Of a stretch of 38,866 nt of DNA, positions 6,501 to 13,953 are shown one piece after another. Source of the DNA: CAYUFF01 sp964444075. GTDB taxonomy: Archaea > Aenigmatarchaeota > Aenigmatarchaeia > CG10238-14 > SCSR01. Both the position numbers and the translations under genes were made by a program. Position 1 is the first letter of the stretch; every line of letters begins with the position of its first letter. The notes under the pieces are model-generated. The model did no database searches and had not been told where the DNA came from. It worked only from the letters and a program-made list of their open reading frames with translations. The stretch covers positions 1 through 38,866 of the forward strand of contig CAYUFF010000005.1 of NCBI GenBank assembly GCA_964444075.1, read 5' to 3'.

Positions 6501-7220
6501 TCAATCGCCAGCTTCCTTAAGCCCTATGTAAATCTCGTCGAACATCTTTTCTTGCTCCGTGTAAACTCTTTTCTCTTGTTCAAGATGCAGGAGGGGAACA
6601 AAATTTCTTGTAATCTCACCTCTCTCCCACTTCCCTACCAACTCCCTGAACTTTACTTTTCCCTCACCGCTAGATTCCACAAGTCTCTTTATCTTCGAGA
6701 ACACCTCCTCGATCAATTTCCTCACGTCTTCCTCACTCAACTCGGCCTCCAAAGCTACCCTCGCCCTCATCCTTCTTCGCTCCCTCCTTTCCTTAGCGGC
6801 GATGGCTTTCCTCAAGGCAGAAATCAACTCTTCTAGCGTTATCTTCCTCTTGGGTACTCTCTTGAGCGGCACACCGACATCTCCGACTTCGGGCACGAAA
6901 ACGCTGCCCTTGACGGGCGCTGTCTCATCCTCTTCCTCCTCGAGTCCGGATTCTTCGAGCAAGCTCAAGTACTCGGCTTTCATCCTCAACAGGATTCCGG
7001 CGACGAACACGACCTTCGCTGGAATCCTGAAATCGAGTTCCTGAACCCCAGAGATAAACCTTATGAAGCTTTCCGCTAGCCTGACCAAATCGACGTTCCA
7101 CGGGTCGAGCTTTTCGACACCGACGATGTAGTAGATTATTTCCTCCCAGCTCTCCTTCTCGATGATAGTCCTGAGTATTTCTTCCTCCCTAGTTCCTTCC
7201 TCAGCGACTTTAACCTTCAT
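6501..7220 (-). CDS. scpA: Segregation and condensation protein A (kleisin)
   Basis: This 239-residue kleisin bridges the two heads of the SMC dimer in chromosome condensation. The N-terminal half carries the family signature: EEIIYYIVGVEKLDPWNVDL, then RLAESFIRF, LDFRIPAKVVFVAGILLRMK and the acidic linker EEEEDE. The C-terminal ~80 residues form the winged helix that contacts the SMC cap (FRELVGKWERGEITRNFVPLLHLEQ). The ATG overlaps the smc stop in an ATGA, so the two are translationally coupled in one operon with smc first, which fits the stoichiometric complex. No scpB is visible in the window. Confidence 0.93.
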   Translation of the reverse strand: MKVKVAEEGTREEEILRTIIEKESWEEIIYYIVGVEKLDPWNVDLVRLAESFIRFISGVQELDFRIPAKVVFVAGILLRMKAEYLSLLEESGLEEEEDETAPVKGSVFVPEVGDVGVPLKRVPKRKITLEELISALRKAIAAKERRERRRMRARVALEAELSEEDVRKLIEEVFSKIKRLVESSGEGKVKFRELVGKWERGEITRNFVPLLHLEQEKRVYTEQEKMFDEIYIGLKEAGD

Positions 7221-9685
7221 GGCATCCTCAACCCTATAATTTTGGATTCGCCGTCCACCATGCTACAACCGAAAACGGTATCCGCGATTTGAATGGTTAC
7301 GTCGTTGTGAGTAACCACTATGAATTGCGCTTCCTTAGAAAACTTGGATATCATCTCAGCCACTTTCCTGGAGTTCTCCTTGTCGAGAGCCGCGTCGACT
7401 TCGTCCAAAGCGTAGAAAGCCGCCGGCCTGAACTTCTGGATCGCTAGGATGAAAGCCAACGCCGTGAGCGATTTCTCCCCACCAGACATAGCATCTATGT
7501 TGACGGTTCTTTTACCGGCAGGGTTCGCGTAGATTATCAACCCGCTTTCCAAGTCGTTCGGGTCTTCCAGCTCGAGGCTCGCCTCCCCTCCTGTGACTTC
7601 CTTGAAAATCTCGTTGAAGTGCTTCCCGACCTCGTTCAAGCACTTGTAGAACACCTCTTTCCTCTTCTCCTCTATTCTTTCGATCATTTCGAGGACAGCC
7701 TTTTTCTCCTCCAGGATTTTCTCGTAGCGTTCCTTGAATTTCTCGAACTCCTCCTTAAACCTCTCGAACTCCTCTATCGCTTTAAAGTTAACGGGTCCTA
7801 AGGAATCGAGCTCAGAAGAAACCTCCCTTATCCTTCTCTGTAACGTTTCGATATCCTGATCCAAAAACACGACGTCCTCACCGTACTGCTGTAGATCTAT
7901 TTTTGCGTTCTCGTACGCGGCTTCTAGCTTGGCCTTCTGTATGCTCAGTCTGTTGATCTCGTTCTGCAGCTTGAGTCGTTTGGAATAGAGCCTCCTCTTT
8001 TTTTCCATCAACCCTTTGAGCTTTTCCTCGATGCGGATTTTTCTCCTCTCTACTTCCGTCAGCGGAGAAACTTTCTTTACCTCCCCCAGCTCCTCCAACT
8101 TTCCCTCAAGCTCCAAGATATCATGCTCCAACCTTTTACATTCCTCCTCCAGACGTACCTTCCTTTCTTTCAACCCTTCTATCTGCTCGATAATCCTCGA
8201 GGATGATCTTCTCTCCAAAAACCCGCCGCTTATCCTTCCCGTGGTCTCGAATAATTCACCATCCAAAGTTACCATCCTACACCTTCCAATCCCAATCTCT
8301 TTGGCTGAGTCAAAATCTTTCACGACGAGAGTGTTTCCCAAGAGAAAATCGACCAGTTGCCTAAACTTTTCGTCCACCGGCGTTACAAGATTGGATGCCA
8401 CTCCAATAATACCCTCTCTTTTTATGTAGGAGTTATCGAGAAAGCTTTTCGGAGAAATTCTGCTCAGCGGTAGGAACGAAGCGTAGCCTACTTTCTCTTT
8501 CTTCAAAAGCTCTATGCACGCCTTAGCAACGTCTTCGTTCTCGACGACGATATCGGATGCATGCTTACCGAGAGCAACTTCGACCGCTATCCTGTACTCA
8601 TCGGGAACTTTTATGAGGTTCTCGACGCTCCCGTAAACACCTTCGATTCCAACCTTCATCAAAAACTTCAAGCATTTGGGTAGGAGTTCTTCGAGCCTTC
8701 TGACAGTTTCATCGATCCTCCTCATCTCTTCGCGGTGGAAAGAAAGCTTGCTCCTCTTTACTAGGAGGTCCGCTCTGAGGGATGAAATTTTTCTTTCCAA
8801 ATCGATGGACTTGGAGATTTCCACGAGCTCCTCGATTATCCTTTTGTTCTCAAGTTGCAATTCTTCGATGCTCCTTTCCACTTCTCCTATCTCCTTTTGC
8901 AACTCTTCCATTTCCTTTTCCTTCTCCTTCAGCATGCCCTCAAGGTTTTTTATCGAAGACTCGAGACTTTCCACCTTTTTCTTAGCCAGAGAAGCTTTGA
9001 GCGTAAGCAACTCCTTCTGTAGCTCTTTGTACCTCAGAGCGGCGTTCCTCTCCCTCTCGAGTCTTTTGAAAATCTCGTACCTCTCGTTAACCAGTATCTC
9101 CGCTTCCCTCAGCTTTTGCTCAACGACTTCCAAGTCTTTCATGGCCTTTTCCTTTTTCTCGTTGTACTCGGCTATACCGCTGATCTCGTCGATTACCTGC
9201 CTCCTCTCTACAGGAGACATCTCTATTATTCTGGTTACGTCTCCCTGCATGATGATGTTGTGACCGTCGGGGTGAATTCTAGCTATGGAAAGCAGCTCGA
9301 TTACCCTTTCCCTCGTGGTAACCTTCCCGTTGATTTTGTAGACGCAAATACCTTTCTGGTTAACCTTCCTTTGGATCGAAACCTCTTCCGTTTCGAAGGG
9401 AAAAATTTTTTTCGAGTTGTCGAGGTAAATCGTTACCGAAGCGTAGTCTGCTTTTACCCTTCCGTCTAGACCGTGATGAATCAGCTCGTTCAGCCTGCTC
9501 GCCCTCAAAGACTTTGGAGATGTCTTTCCGAGCACGAAGCAGATTGCATCGATGATGTTGCTCTTTCCAGAACCGTTAGGACCGCATATCACGTTGAAAC
9601 CACGCGCTAAGGGTATCGAAACCCTCTTGTTGAAGCTTTTGAAGCCCTGCAGCACAATCTTCTTGATGTAGGTTTGCATGCTCAT
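7217..9685 (-). CDS. smc: SMC chromosome segregation ATPase with shortened coiled-coil arms
   Basis: The 822-residue product has all SMC parts in order: N-terminal head with Walker A GPNGSGKS (35-42) and Q-loop Q147; first coiled coil (about 165-340); hinge (about 345-488, ending TTGRISGG); second coiled coil (about 490-680); C-terminal head with signature SGGEKS (734-739), Walker B YALDEVDAALD (around 758-768) and H-loop VTHND (H793). Family members are usually 1,150-1,200 residues. The heads and hinge are full size, so the whole deficit is in the arms, each about half the usual ~320 residues. The protein should still dimerise at the hinge and bind ATP and DNA. The start is ATG 9685 (GAGG lies about nine bases upstream); ATG 9679 is also possible. 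Confidence 0.95.
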   Translation of the reverse strand: MSMQTYIKKIVLQGFKSFNKRVSIPLARGFNVICGPNGSGKSNIIDAICFVLGKTSPKSLRASRLNELIHHGLDGRVKADYASVTIYLDNSKKIFPFETEEVSIQRKVNQKGICVYKINGKVTTRERVIELLSIARIHPDGHNIIMQGDVTRIIEMSPVERRQVIDEISGIAEYNEKKEKAMKDLEVVEQKLREAEILVNERYEIFKRLERERNAALRYKELQKELLTLKASLAKKKVESLESSIKNLEGMLKEKEKEMEELQKEIGEVERSIEELQLENKRIIEELVEISKSIDLERKISSLRADLLVKRSKLSFHREEMRRIDETVRRLEELLPKCLKFLMKVGIEGVYGSVENLIKVPDEYRIAVEVALGKHASDIVVENEDVAKACIELLKKEKVGYASFLPLSRISPKSFLDNSYIKREGIIGVASNLVTPVDEKFRQLVDFLLGNTLVVKDFDSAKEIGIGRCRMVTLDGELFETTGRISGGFLERRSSSRIIEQIEGLKERKVRLEEECKRLEHDILELEGKLEELGEVKKVSPLTEVERRKIRIEEKLKGLMEKKRRLYSKRLKLQNEINRLSIQKAKLEAAYENAKIDLQQYGEDVVFLDQDIETLQRRIREVSSELDSLGPVNFKAIEEFERFKEEFEKFKERYEKILEEKKAVLEMIERIEEKRKEVFYKCLNEVGKHFNEIFKEVTGGEASLELEDPNDLESGLIIYANPAGKRTVNIDAMSGGEKSLTALAFILAIQKFRPAAFYALDEVDAALDKENSRKVAEMISKFSKEAQFIVVTHNDVTIQIADTVFGCSMVDGESKIIGLRMP

Positions 9686-9763
9686 GCACCGTTCCTCTAA
9701 GAATAACTTACCCTACGCTGAAAAATTTTTCGATGGGCTCGCTTCCAGAGAAGCAGGAAAGCT

Positions 9764-11641
9764 TTACTCTTCCGCAGCTTTCCTCTCTACCTCTTCCTCG
9801 ATTCCGAGCTTTTTCACCAGCTCTCTATACCTGCACCTGATGGTAACCTCGGTGATGTTACAAAGGTCTGCGATTTCCCTCTGCGTCCTCTTCTCGCCGG
9901 CTAAAACAGAACCTATGTAGATGGCCGCAGCGGCAACTCCGGTGGGACCCTTTCCGCTGATGATGTCCTTCTTCCTCGCGGCTTTAATCACCTTTATCGC
10001 TTCCACCGCGACCCTTTCGCTCAAGCCCAGCAAGGAGCAAAACCTGGGGACGAAATCTTCTGGGTTGGCTGGCAATATTCTTATTCCAAGCTCCCTAGCG
10101 ATGTACCTGTAAGTCCTTCCTATCTCCTTCTTGTCGACGCCGCTAGCTTCGGCAATCTCCTCTGGAGTTCTCGGGCTGCCCATCTCTCTAGCGACAGCGT
10201 AAGTGAGGGCGGCGATTATAGCCTCTATACTCCTTCCCCTCACCAAGCCTTTCTCTACGCACTGCTCGTAATACCTAGCGATCCTTTCGTGAATGGTCTT
10301 CGGAAGGTTCAGGTAAGAGACTATCCTTTGAAGTTCGGAAAAGGCGAAGGACAAATTCCTATCTTTTGCTTTCATGAACCTGCGGTGCCATTTGGTAAGC
10401 CTGTAGTACTGGGCTCTTTTCTCCGGGTGTACCTTGTAGAGCTCGCCGACGCCCTTTCCTATCTCGGTGGTCAATCCTTTGTCGTGCTTGGTGTTATGGA
10501 AGAATATTTTTCCGCCAAAGTTTTCGTATCCTGGTACTGAAAGGTCGTATGCATAAGGCTTCGTTGGTTTAACTTTCTCAATCCGTCTTACTCTTAGGAA
10601 GATAAAGTCTGACAGAGCTAGCTTGGCCAGCTTCCAATCCCCATACTTCTCCGCTAACTTCAACGCAAATTCCCTGCTTATCCTCAAAATTTTTCTACAT
10701 TTCCACTCTTTTCTGTACTTCGACGGTGCTGGAATGAGTTTTTCTAACGGTGGCTTCTTTCCTCTCTTTTCCCTACCTCTTATTCCAAACCTTTCTAATA
10801 CTTCAGGATTCGTGATTTTTCCGAAAAAGCTTTGAGTTTCTGGCACGAGCAGGCCAACATCGACCTGGCTTGAAGAAATCCCTCCAAAATAGTTGAAGGA
10901 TAAGCTACCAAAAGCGTGAGTGTATACATTTCCCGTGTAGCTGGGTAAAGCAAGCTTCGAAAATTCTTCGACGAGGTCGATTTCTTTCACGACACTCTCT
11001 ACTGGTATGGTGAAAGGAGCTACCAAGAAATCTCCTACTTTCAGCTCGTCTACTTGCTTAGCTACAACTTCTCCATCCTCCACAGCAAACACGCTGTGAG
11101 AACCCGTAACCTTAACCTCAACACCGGTCTCCAACTTTAGTCTAAACATTTCATCCACGCGGTGTCTCGAAACTTCTGATACAGGCTTGAAGCAAACCTT
11201 GTAGTTTTCGTCGAACGCCAGCACCTCAAAACCTCTATCAGAAACGTCCAGAACCTCCAAGTTCCCCACAACTTCTGGTTTCTCTCGAGCAATCAATCCG
11301 TCGACAAACTCACCAATCTTAACAACTTTAACGTGTCCGTTGATACGGAGTACTATCGGCTCCTCGTAATCCACGCTAAAAGCAAGGGGAGCTCCTCCTC
11401 TCGCCCTCCTCATCATCTGTTCGGAATCGAAAGCCCTCCACTCTTGACCGACGTCTATCAGCTCCTCCTCGATCACCAGCCCGCACTTCGCACAGATAAG
11501 CTCCCCCCTAGTTTGGTCCTCGATGAATTCGTGACTCCCGCACTCAGGACAAGCCCTGAAGGTCTTCCTTATCCCTCTTTTAACGACAGGTTCGACCTCC
11601 TTTCCAACTTTTCTTCTGGTCTTTTTCTTTTTTTGTGACAT
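9764..11641 (-). CDS. tfb: Transcription initiation factor TFB interrupted by an intein
   Basis: TFB (the TFIIB homologue) recruits RNA polymerase to TBP-bound promoters. Counting from ATG 11641, the zinc ribbon has C31, C34, C50 and C53, followed by the B-reader stretch EWRAFDSEQMMRRARGGAPL. The conserved continuation TKHDKGLTTEIGKG appears only after a 295-residue insertion (89-383) with intein motifs. The two cyclin folds fill the C-terminus (MGSPRTPEEIAEASGV and GPTGVAAAAIYIGSVLA). Without the intein the protein is 330 residues, normal for TFB. A GTG at 11650 is an alternative start. The gene precedes smc-scpA on the same strand with a 78-base gap, but smc probably has its own start signal. 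Correct splicing would be essential unless another tfb exists elsewhere. Confidence 0.95.
   Translation of the reverse strand: MSQKKKKTRRKVGKEVEPVVKRGIRKTFRACPECGSHEFIEDQTRGELICAKCGLVIEEELIDVGQEWRAFDSEQMMRRARGGAPLAFSVDYEEPIVLRINGHVKVVKIGEFVDGLIAREKPEVVGNLEVLDVSDRGFEVLAFDENYKVCFKPVSEVSRHRVDEMFRLKLETGVEVKVTGSHSVFAVEDGEVVAKQVDELKVGDFLVAPFTIPVESVVKEIDLVEEFSKLALPSYTGNVYTHAFGSLSFNYFGGISSSQVDVGLLVPETQSFFGKITNPEVLERFGIRGREKRGKKPPLEKLIPAPSKYRKEWKCRKILRISREFALKLAEKYGDWKLAKLALSDFIFLRVRRIEKVKPTKPYAYDLSVPGYENFGGKIFFHNTKHDKGLTTEIGKGVGELYKVHPEKRAQYYRLTKWHRRFMKAKDRNLSFAFSELQRIVSYLNLPKTIHERIARYYEQCVEKGLVRGRSIEAIIAALTYAVAREMGSPRTPEEIAEASGVDKKEIGRTYRYIARELGIRILPANPEDFVPRFCSLLGLSERVAVEAIKVIKAARKKDIISGKGPTGVAAAAIYIGSVLAGEKRTQREIADLCNITEVTIRCRYRELVKKLGIEEEVERKAAEE
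10493..11377 (-). mobile_element. Intein within TFB (295 aa, no LAGLIDADG motif seen)
   Basis: The intein begins at Ser (codon 11375-11377, after GAPLAF) and ends at His-Asn (FFHN, Asn codon 10493-10495), with Thr as the +1 extein residue. The block-B TxxH motif is TGSHSVF, followed by LKVGDFLVAP. The block-F/G C-terminus is YDLSVPGYENFGG...FFHN. These residues are sufficient for class-1 splicing through Ser1, the block-B His, the penultimate His, the terminal Asn and Thr+1. The ~135 residues between the splicing halves show no recognisable LAGLIDADG helix, so the homing endonuclease is either degenerate or of another type. Removing it rejoins GAPLAF to TKHDKGL, the expected TFB sequence. Confidence 0.92.
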
Positions 11642-11689
11642 TTTAACCACTTTTAAGTGACTAATTTGGACATAGAAATATTAAGATAG

Positions 11690-11702
11690 GGGGTATTTAA
11701 AG
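11690..11702 (-). promoter_or_regulatory. Promoter of tfb
   Basis: Minus-strand reading AAGCTTTAAATACC gives a strong TATA box with a purine-rich BRE-like flank, 50-60 bases before ATG 11641, implying a leader of about 25-30 bases. A second AT-rich site (TTAATATTTC, about 11675-11685) is closer to the start. The 80-bp repeat at 11747-11826 lies directly upstream of this promoter. Confidence 0.55.
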
Positions 11703-11746
11703 CTTACGGTCGTGTGTAACCGTTGTGTTAACCCTAACATTTTCGC

Positions 11747-11826
11747 TTTGCGCCGCAAATTAAGTATTTTCCCCGCAAATTAGACGCAATTCACCGCAAG
11801 GAATTAGCGGGGAAAGCTTGCGGAAT
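11747..11826. repeat. Flanking direct repeat, copy 1 (upstream of tfb, 3' end of the AlbA_2 gene)
   Basis: This 80-base element matches 13136-13216 in the same orientation with three substitutions and one single-base indel. It starts with the palindrome TTTGCG-C-CGCAAA and then carries CGCAA at 11754, 11774, 11785 and 11795 (steps of 20, 11 and 10 bases) and TTGCG on the other strand at 11818. An outer inverted pair ttccccgc/gcggggaa spans the middle. The last six codons and stop of the AlbA_2 gene lie inside it. Compared with copy 2, the TATA-like core is weakened (taagtatttt versus taaatatttt). Confidence 0.9.
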
Positions 11827-13126
11827 GTAGTTCATAGAAAGTGGACCTCCCTTTCCCAACTCTCCTTACCAGTCCTTTCTTCATCAGTCGTTTAAGCCTT
11901 CGCAAGACTGTGTCTTCGCTTACGCTTAAGGCTTCTGAAAGCTCGCTACTCTTCATCGGTCTTTGAAGGAGTAACGAGAGTATTTTAGAGGAAATTTCAT
12001 CGTAAAATTCGGGAAGCCTTCTCTTTACAGTAAGCTTAGTTGTATTTTCTTCTAATCGATAGAATAACTCTAACCCCCTTTCTCTCGCGAGCCTTTTCAT
12101 CGCATAAATTCCGCTACCGTATTTTTCGATTATTCCGACATCATAAAAATACTGTGCCAAGAGAGGATTCCTAGGTTTGTGGACGGGATTCTCGGGGCTT
12201 GTACCTGGGGGAAAACTTCCAGGGTTTATGAATTCGACCCTGTCGGGATAGATGAAGACTATAATCTCCCTGCTGTCGAAGTAGTTCCTGTGGCAGATCG
12301 CGTTTGCCAAGGCTTCTCTCACTATCTCTTCCGGAATTTCGTATTCTTCTACCCTCCTTTTCCCAACTATTTTTACGAACTTCCTAAGCTTCCTCATGAC
12401 CTCTTCATACGCCTTTTCAAACATCTCCCATGAAGAGCCTGAGACGGTCTTTTCATCCACGATCTTTCTCTCCTCCAAAGAAATTAACTCTACTATCCTG
12501 ATGGTAGCGTGCGGGAAGTATTTTTGAGGGTTTTTGGAGAAGAAAAGAATTCCTCCATTCGTAACTTTTCCTCTAACCGTTATCCTCAACATTTCGAAAA
12601 TCTTTTTCTTGCTCGTTACTGGAGGTCTTTTCACCTTTCTTACCCTTTCCCTTTCTTCCAAGTATTTCTTTACCAACTCGAAATCGATGTCTTTTACGGA
12701 GGCTAAATCGTTGGTTATCTCGTCAAACTTTATTAACAGTGCTTCTCCTGCTCTCTCGTAAAGCTCGTCTATACCCAAGGCTCTTTCCGAAGTCCCCACT
12801 CTAACGTAAGCTATGTTACCGTAAGTGTGGAGTCTTTCGGACTTTTTTACAAGGATCACAGCTACCGTCTTGTTATCTATTTTAACGAGGTCGACCTTCA
12901 GCTTAACTTTCGGGTAGATCGCGTCGATTATATTTTCGATTTTTTCTACATCTTTCTTCGAAATGCCTACAATTTTACCCTCCTCACTAATCCCGATTAG
13001 TACAATTCCGTTGTTCGTGTTAAGGAATGCGCAAAGGGTTTTCCCTAAACCGTCCACTTTACTCTTGAATTCTATCTCTTGACTCTCACCCTTCTTTATC
13101 AGTTCCATTATCTTGGAGATTTTCAT
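11804..13126 (-). CDS. AlbA_2 (Schlafen-like) / ATPase-like / winged-helix transcriptional regulator
   Basis: This is a 440-residue protein of the COG2865 type. Residues about 5-125 are an AlbA_2 domain (QEIEFKSKVDGLGKTLCAFLNTNNGIVLIGI, then YGNIAYVRVGTSERAL). The middle resembles the HATPase_c_4 region (PEEIVREALANAICHRNYF; FINPGSFPPG; IIEKYGSGIYAMKR). The last ~70 residues are a winged helix-turn-helix (SSELSEALSVSEDTVLRRLKRL). Members are presumed DNA-binding regulators. ATG 13126 was chosen because a TATA box lies 20-30 bases upstream; an in-frame start at 13168 would sit upstream of that box. Its promoter is inside one 80-bp repeat and its stop codon is inside the other, which suggests autoregulation. 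The closing residues SASFPR are encoded by the repeat. Confidence 0.85.
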   Translation of the reverse strand: MKISKIMELIKKGESQEIEFKSKVDGLGKTLCAFLNTNNGIVLIGISEEGKIVGISKKDVEKIENIIDAIYPKVKLKVDLVKIDNKTVAVILVKKSERLHTYGNIAYVRVGTSERALGIDELYERAGEALLIKFDEITNDLASVKDIDFELVKKYLEERERVRKVKRPPVTSKKKIFEMLRITVRGKVTNGGILFFSKNPQKYFPHATIRIVELISLEERKIVDEKTVSGSSWEMFEKAYEEVMRKLRKFVKIVGKRRVEEYEIPEEIVREALANAICHRNYFDSREIIVFIYPDRVEFINPGSFPPGTSPENPVHKPRNPLLAQYFYDVGIIEKYGSGIYAMKRLARERGLELFYRLEENTTKLTVKRRLPEFYDEISSKILSLLLQRPMKSSELSEALSVSEDTVLRRLKRLMKKGLVRRVGKGRSTFYELHSASFPR

Positions 13127-13135
13127 CAATAAGAA

Positions 13136-13216
13136 TTTGCGTCGCAAATTTAAATATTTTCCCCGCAAATTAGACGCAATTCACCGCAAGGAATTAGCGG
13201 GGGAAGCTTGCGGAAT
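13136..13216. repeat. Flanking direct repeat, copy 2 (promoter of the AlbA_2 gene)
   Basis: This 81-base partner of 11747-11826 holds the palindrome TTTGCG-T-CGCAAA at 13136-13148 and CGCAA at 13143, 13164, 13175 and 13185 (steps of 21, 11 and 10 bases, about whole helical turns), plus TTGCG at 13208. The palindrome falls between the TATA box and the ATG at 13126, the classic place for a repressor operator, while the phased half-sites cover the upstream promoter. Confidence 0.9.
13146..13158 (-). promoter_or_regulatory. TATA box of the AlbA_2 regulator
   Basis: The minus-strand element AATATTTAAATTT is centred about 27 bases before the ATG at 13126, so the transcript would be leaderless. It touches the TTTGCG-T-CGCAAA palindrome, so a protein bound there would block TBP/TFB or the start site. 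Confidence 0.65.
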
Positions 13217-13293
13217 CTCCTTTCCCACGAGAAGCTTGGATTGGTGAAAAACTACTCAACGAATAATTTCATCAAAAAATCATTTTACCTATC

Positions 13294-13920
13294 ATGAAAG
13301 ATGTGAAGCTTGCTAAACAAGAGCTTAGGGAAAGGGTTTGGAAGTTGATGGAAGAGAAGGGTGTCTCGAAATTCCCTCCTCCGAGAGGAAGGATTCCGAA
13401 CTTCGCCGGAGCTGAGTTAGCGGCGAAAAAGTTGAGCGATCTGGAAGAGTGGAAAGTTTCATCGACTGTATTTGTTTCTCCAGACTCTCCTCAAGCGAAG
13501 GTGAGGGAAATTGCTCTGGAGGAAGGAAAAACGTTGATCATGGCGACGCCGAGGTTGAAGAGAGGCTTCGTGCTGTTGGATGGGAAAAGGTTGAGAAACC
13601 CTAAACTAGTGAGATTCGCTTCTACGATTAGGGGTGCGATGAAACTTGGAAAATTCTTTACCCTCGAAGAAGATTTTTCAAAACCCTCGCTAATAGTGAT
13701 AGGATGCGTTGCTGTAGATCCCAAGAATGGCTACAGACTAGGGAAGGGCGGTGGATACGGAGATAGGGAAGTGGCCATTCTTACGCGGAAGTTCGGAAGG
13801 ATAAAGGTAGCTACCACGGTTCACGAAATTCAGTTGGTGGATGGCGTTCCTGCTGAAAAACATGATTCGAAAGTAGACATCATCGTAACCCCGGAGAGGG
13901 TGATAAGGATTTCCGAGTAA
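13294..13920 (+). CDS. 5-formyltetrahydrofolate cyclo-ligase family protein
   Basis: The 208-residue protein fits the 5-FCL/MTHFS family, which makes 5,10-methenyl-tetrahydrofolate from 5-formyl-folate with ATP. The N-terminal helix KQELRERVWKLMEEKGVSKFP, the core KTLIMATPRLKRGFVLL and especially the glycine-rich loop YRLGKGGGYGDRE near residue 150 are characteristic; DGVPAEKHDSKVDIIVTPERVI forms the closing strands. Archaeal members carry only part of the family's substrate residues and some may have another role (for example in thiamine or pterin metabolism), so enzyme activity is inferred from the fold. The gene is followed 33 bases later by gatD, which has its own TATA box. Confidence 0.85.
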   Translation: MKDVKLAKQELRERVWKLMEEKGVSKFPPPRGRIPNFAGAELAAKKLSDLEEWKVSSTVFVSPDSPQAKVREIALEEGKTLIMATPRLKRGFVLLDGKRLRNPKLVRFASTIRGAMKLGKFFTLEEDFSKPSLIVIGCVAVDPKNGYRLGKGGGYGDREVAILTRKFGRIKVATTVHEIQLVDGVPAEKHDSKVDIIVTPERVIRISE

Positions 13921-13933
13921 AAAGTTTAAAGTC
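13921..13933 (+). promoter_or_regulatory. TATA box of gatD
   Basis: aaagtttaaagtc begins directly after the upstream stop codon and is centred about 27 bases before the gatD ATG at 13954, implying a leaderless gatD transcript. Confidence 0.55.
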
Positions 13934-13953
13934 TGCTCAAAAAATTTCTAAAT

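Noticed and set aside
11747..13216. CRISPR array or transposon ends
   Set aside because: There are only two copies, 1.39 kb apart, in direct orientation, with a regulator gene rather than spacers or a transposase between.
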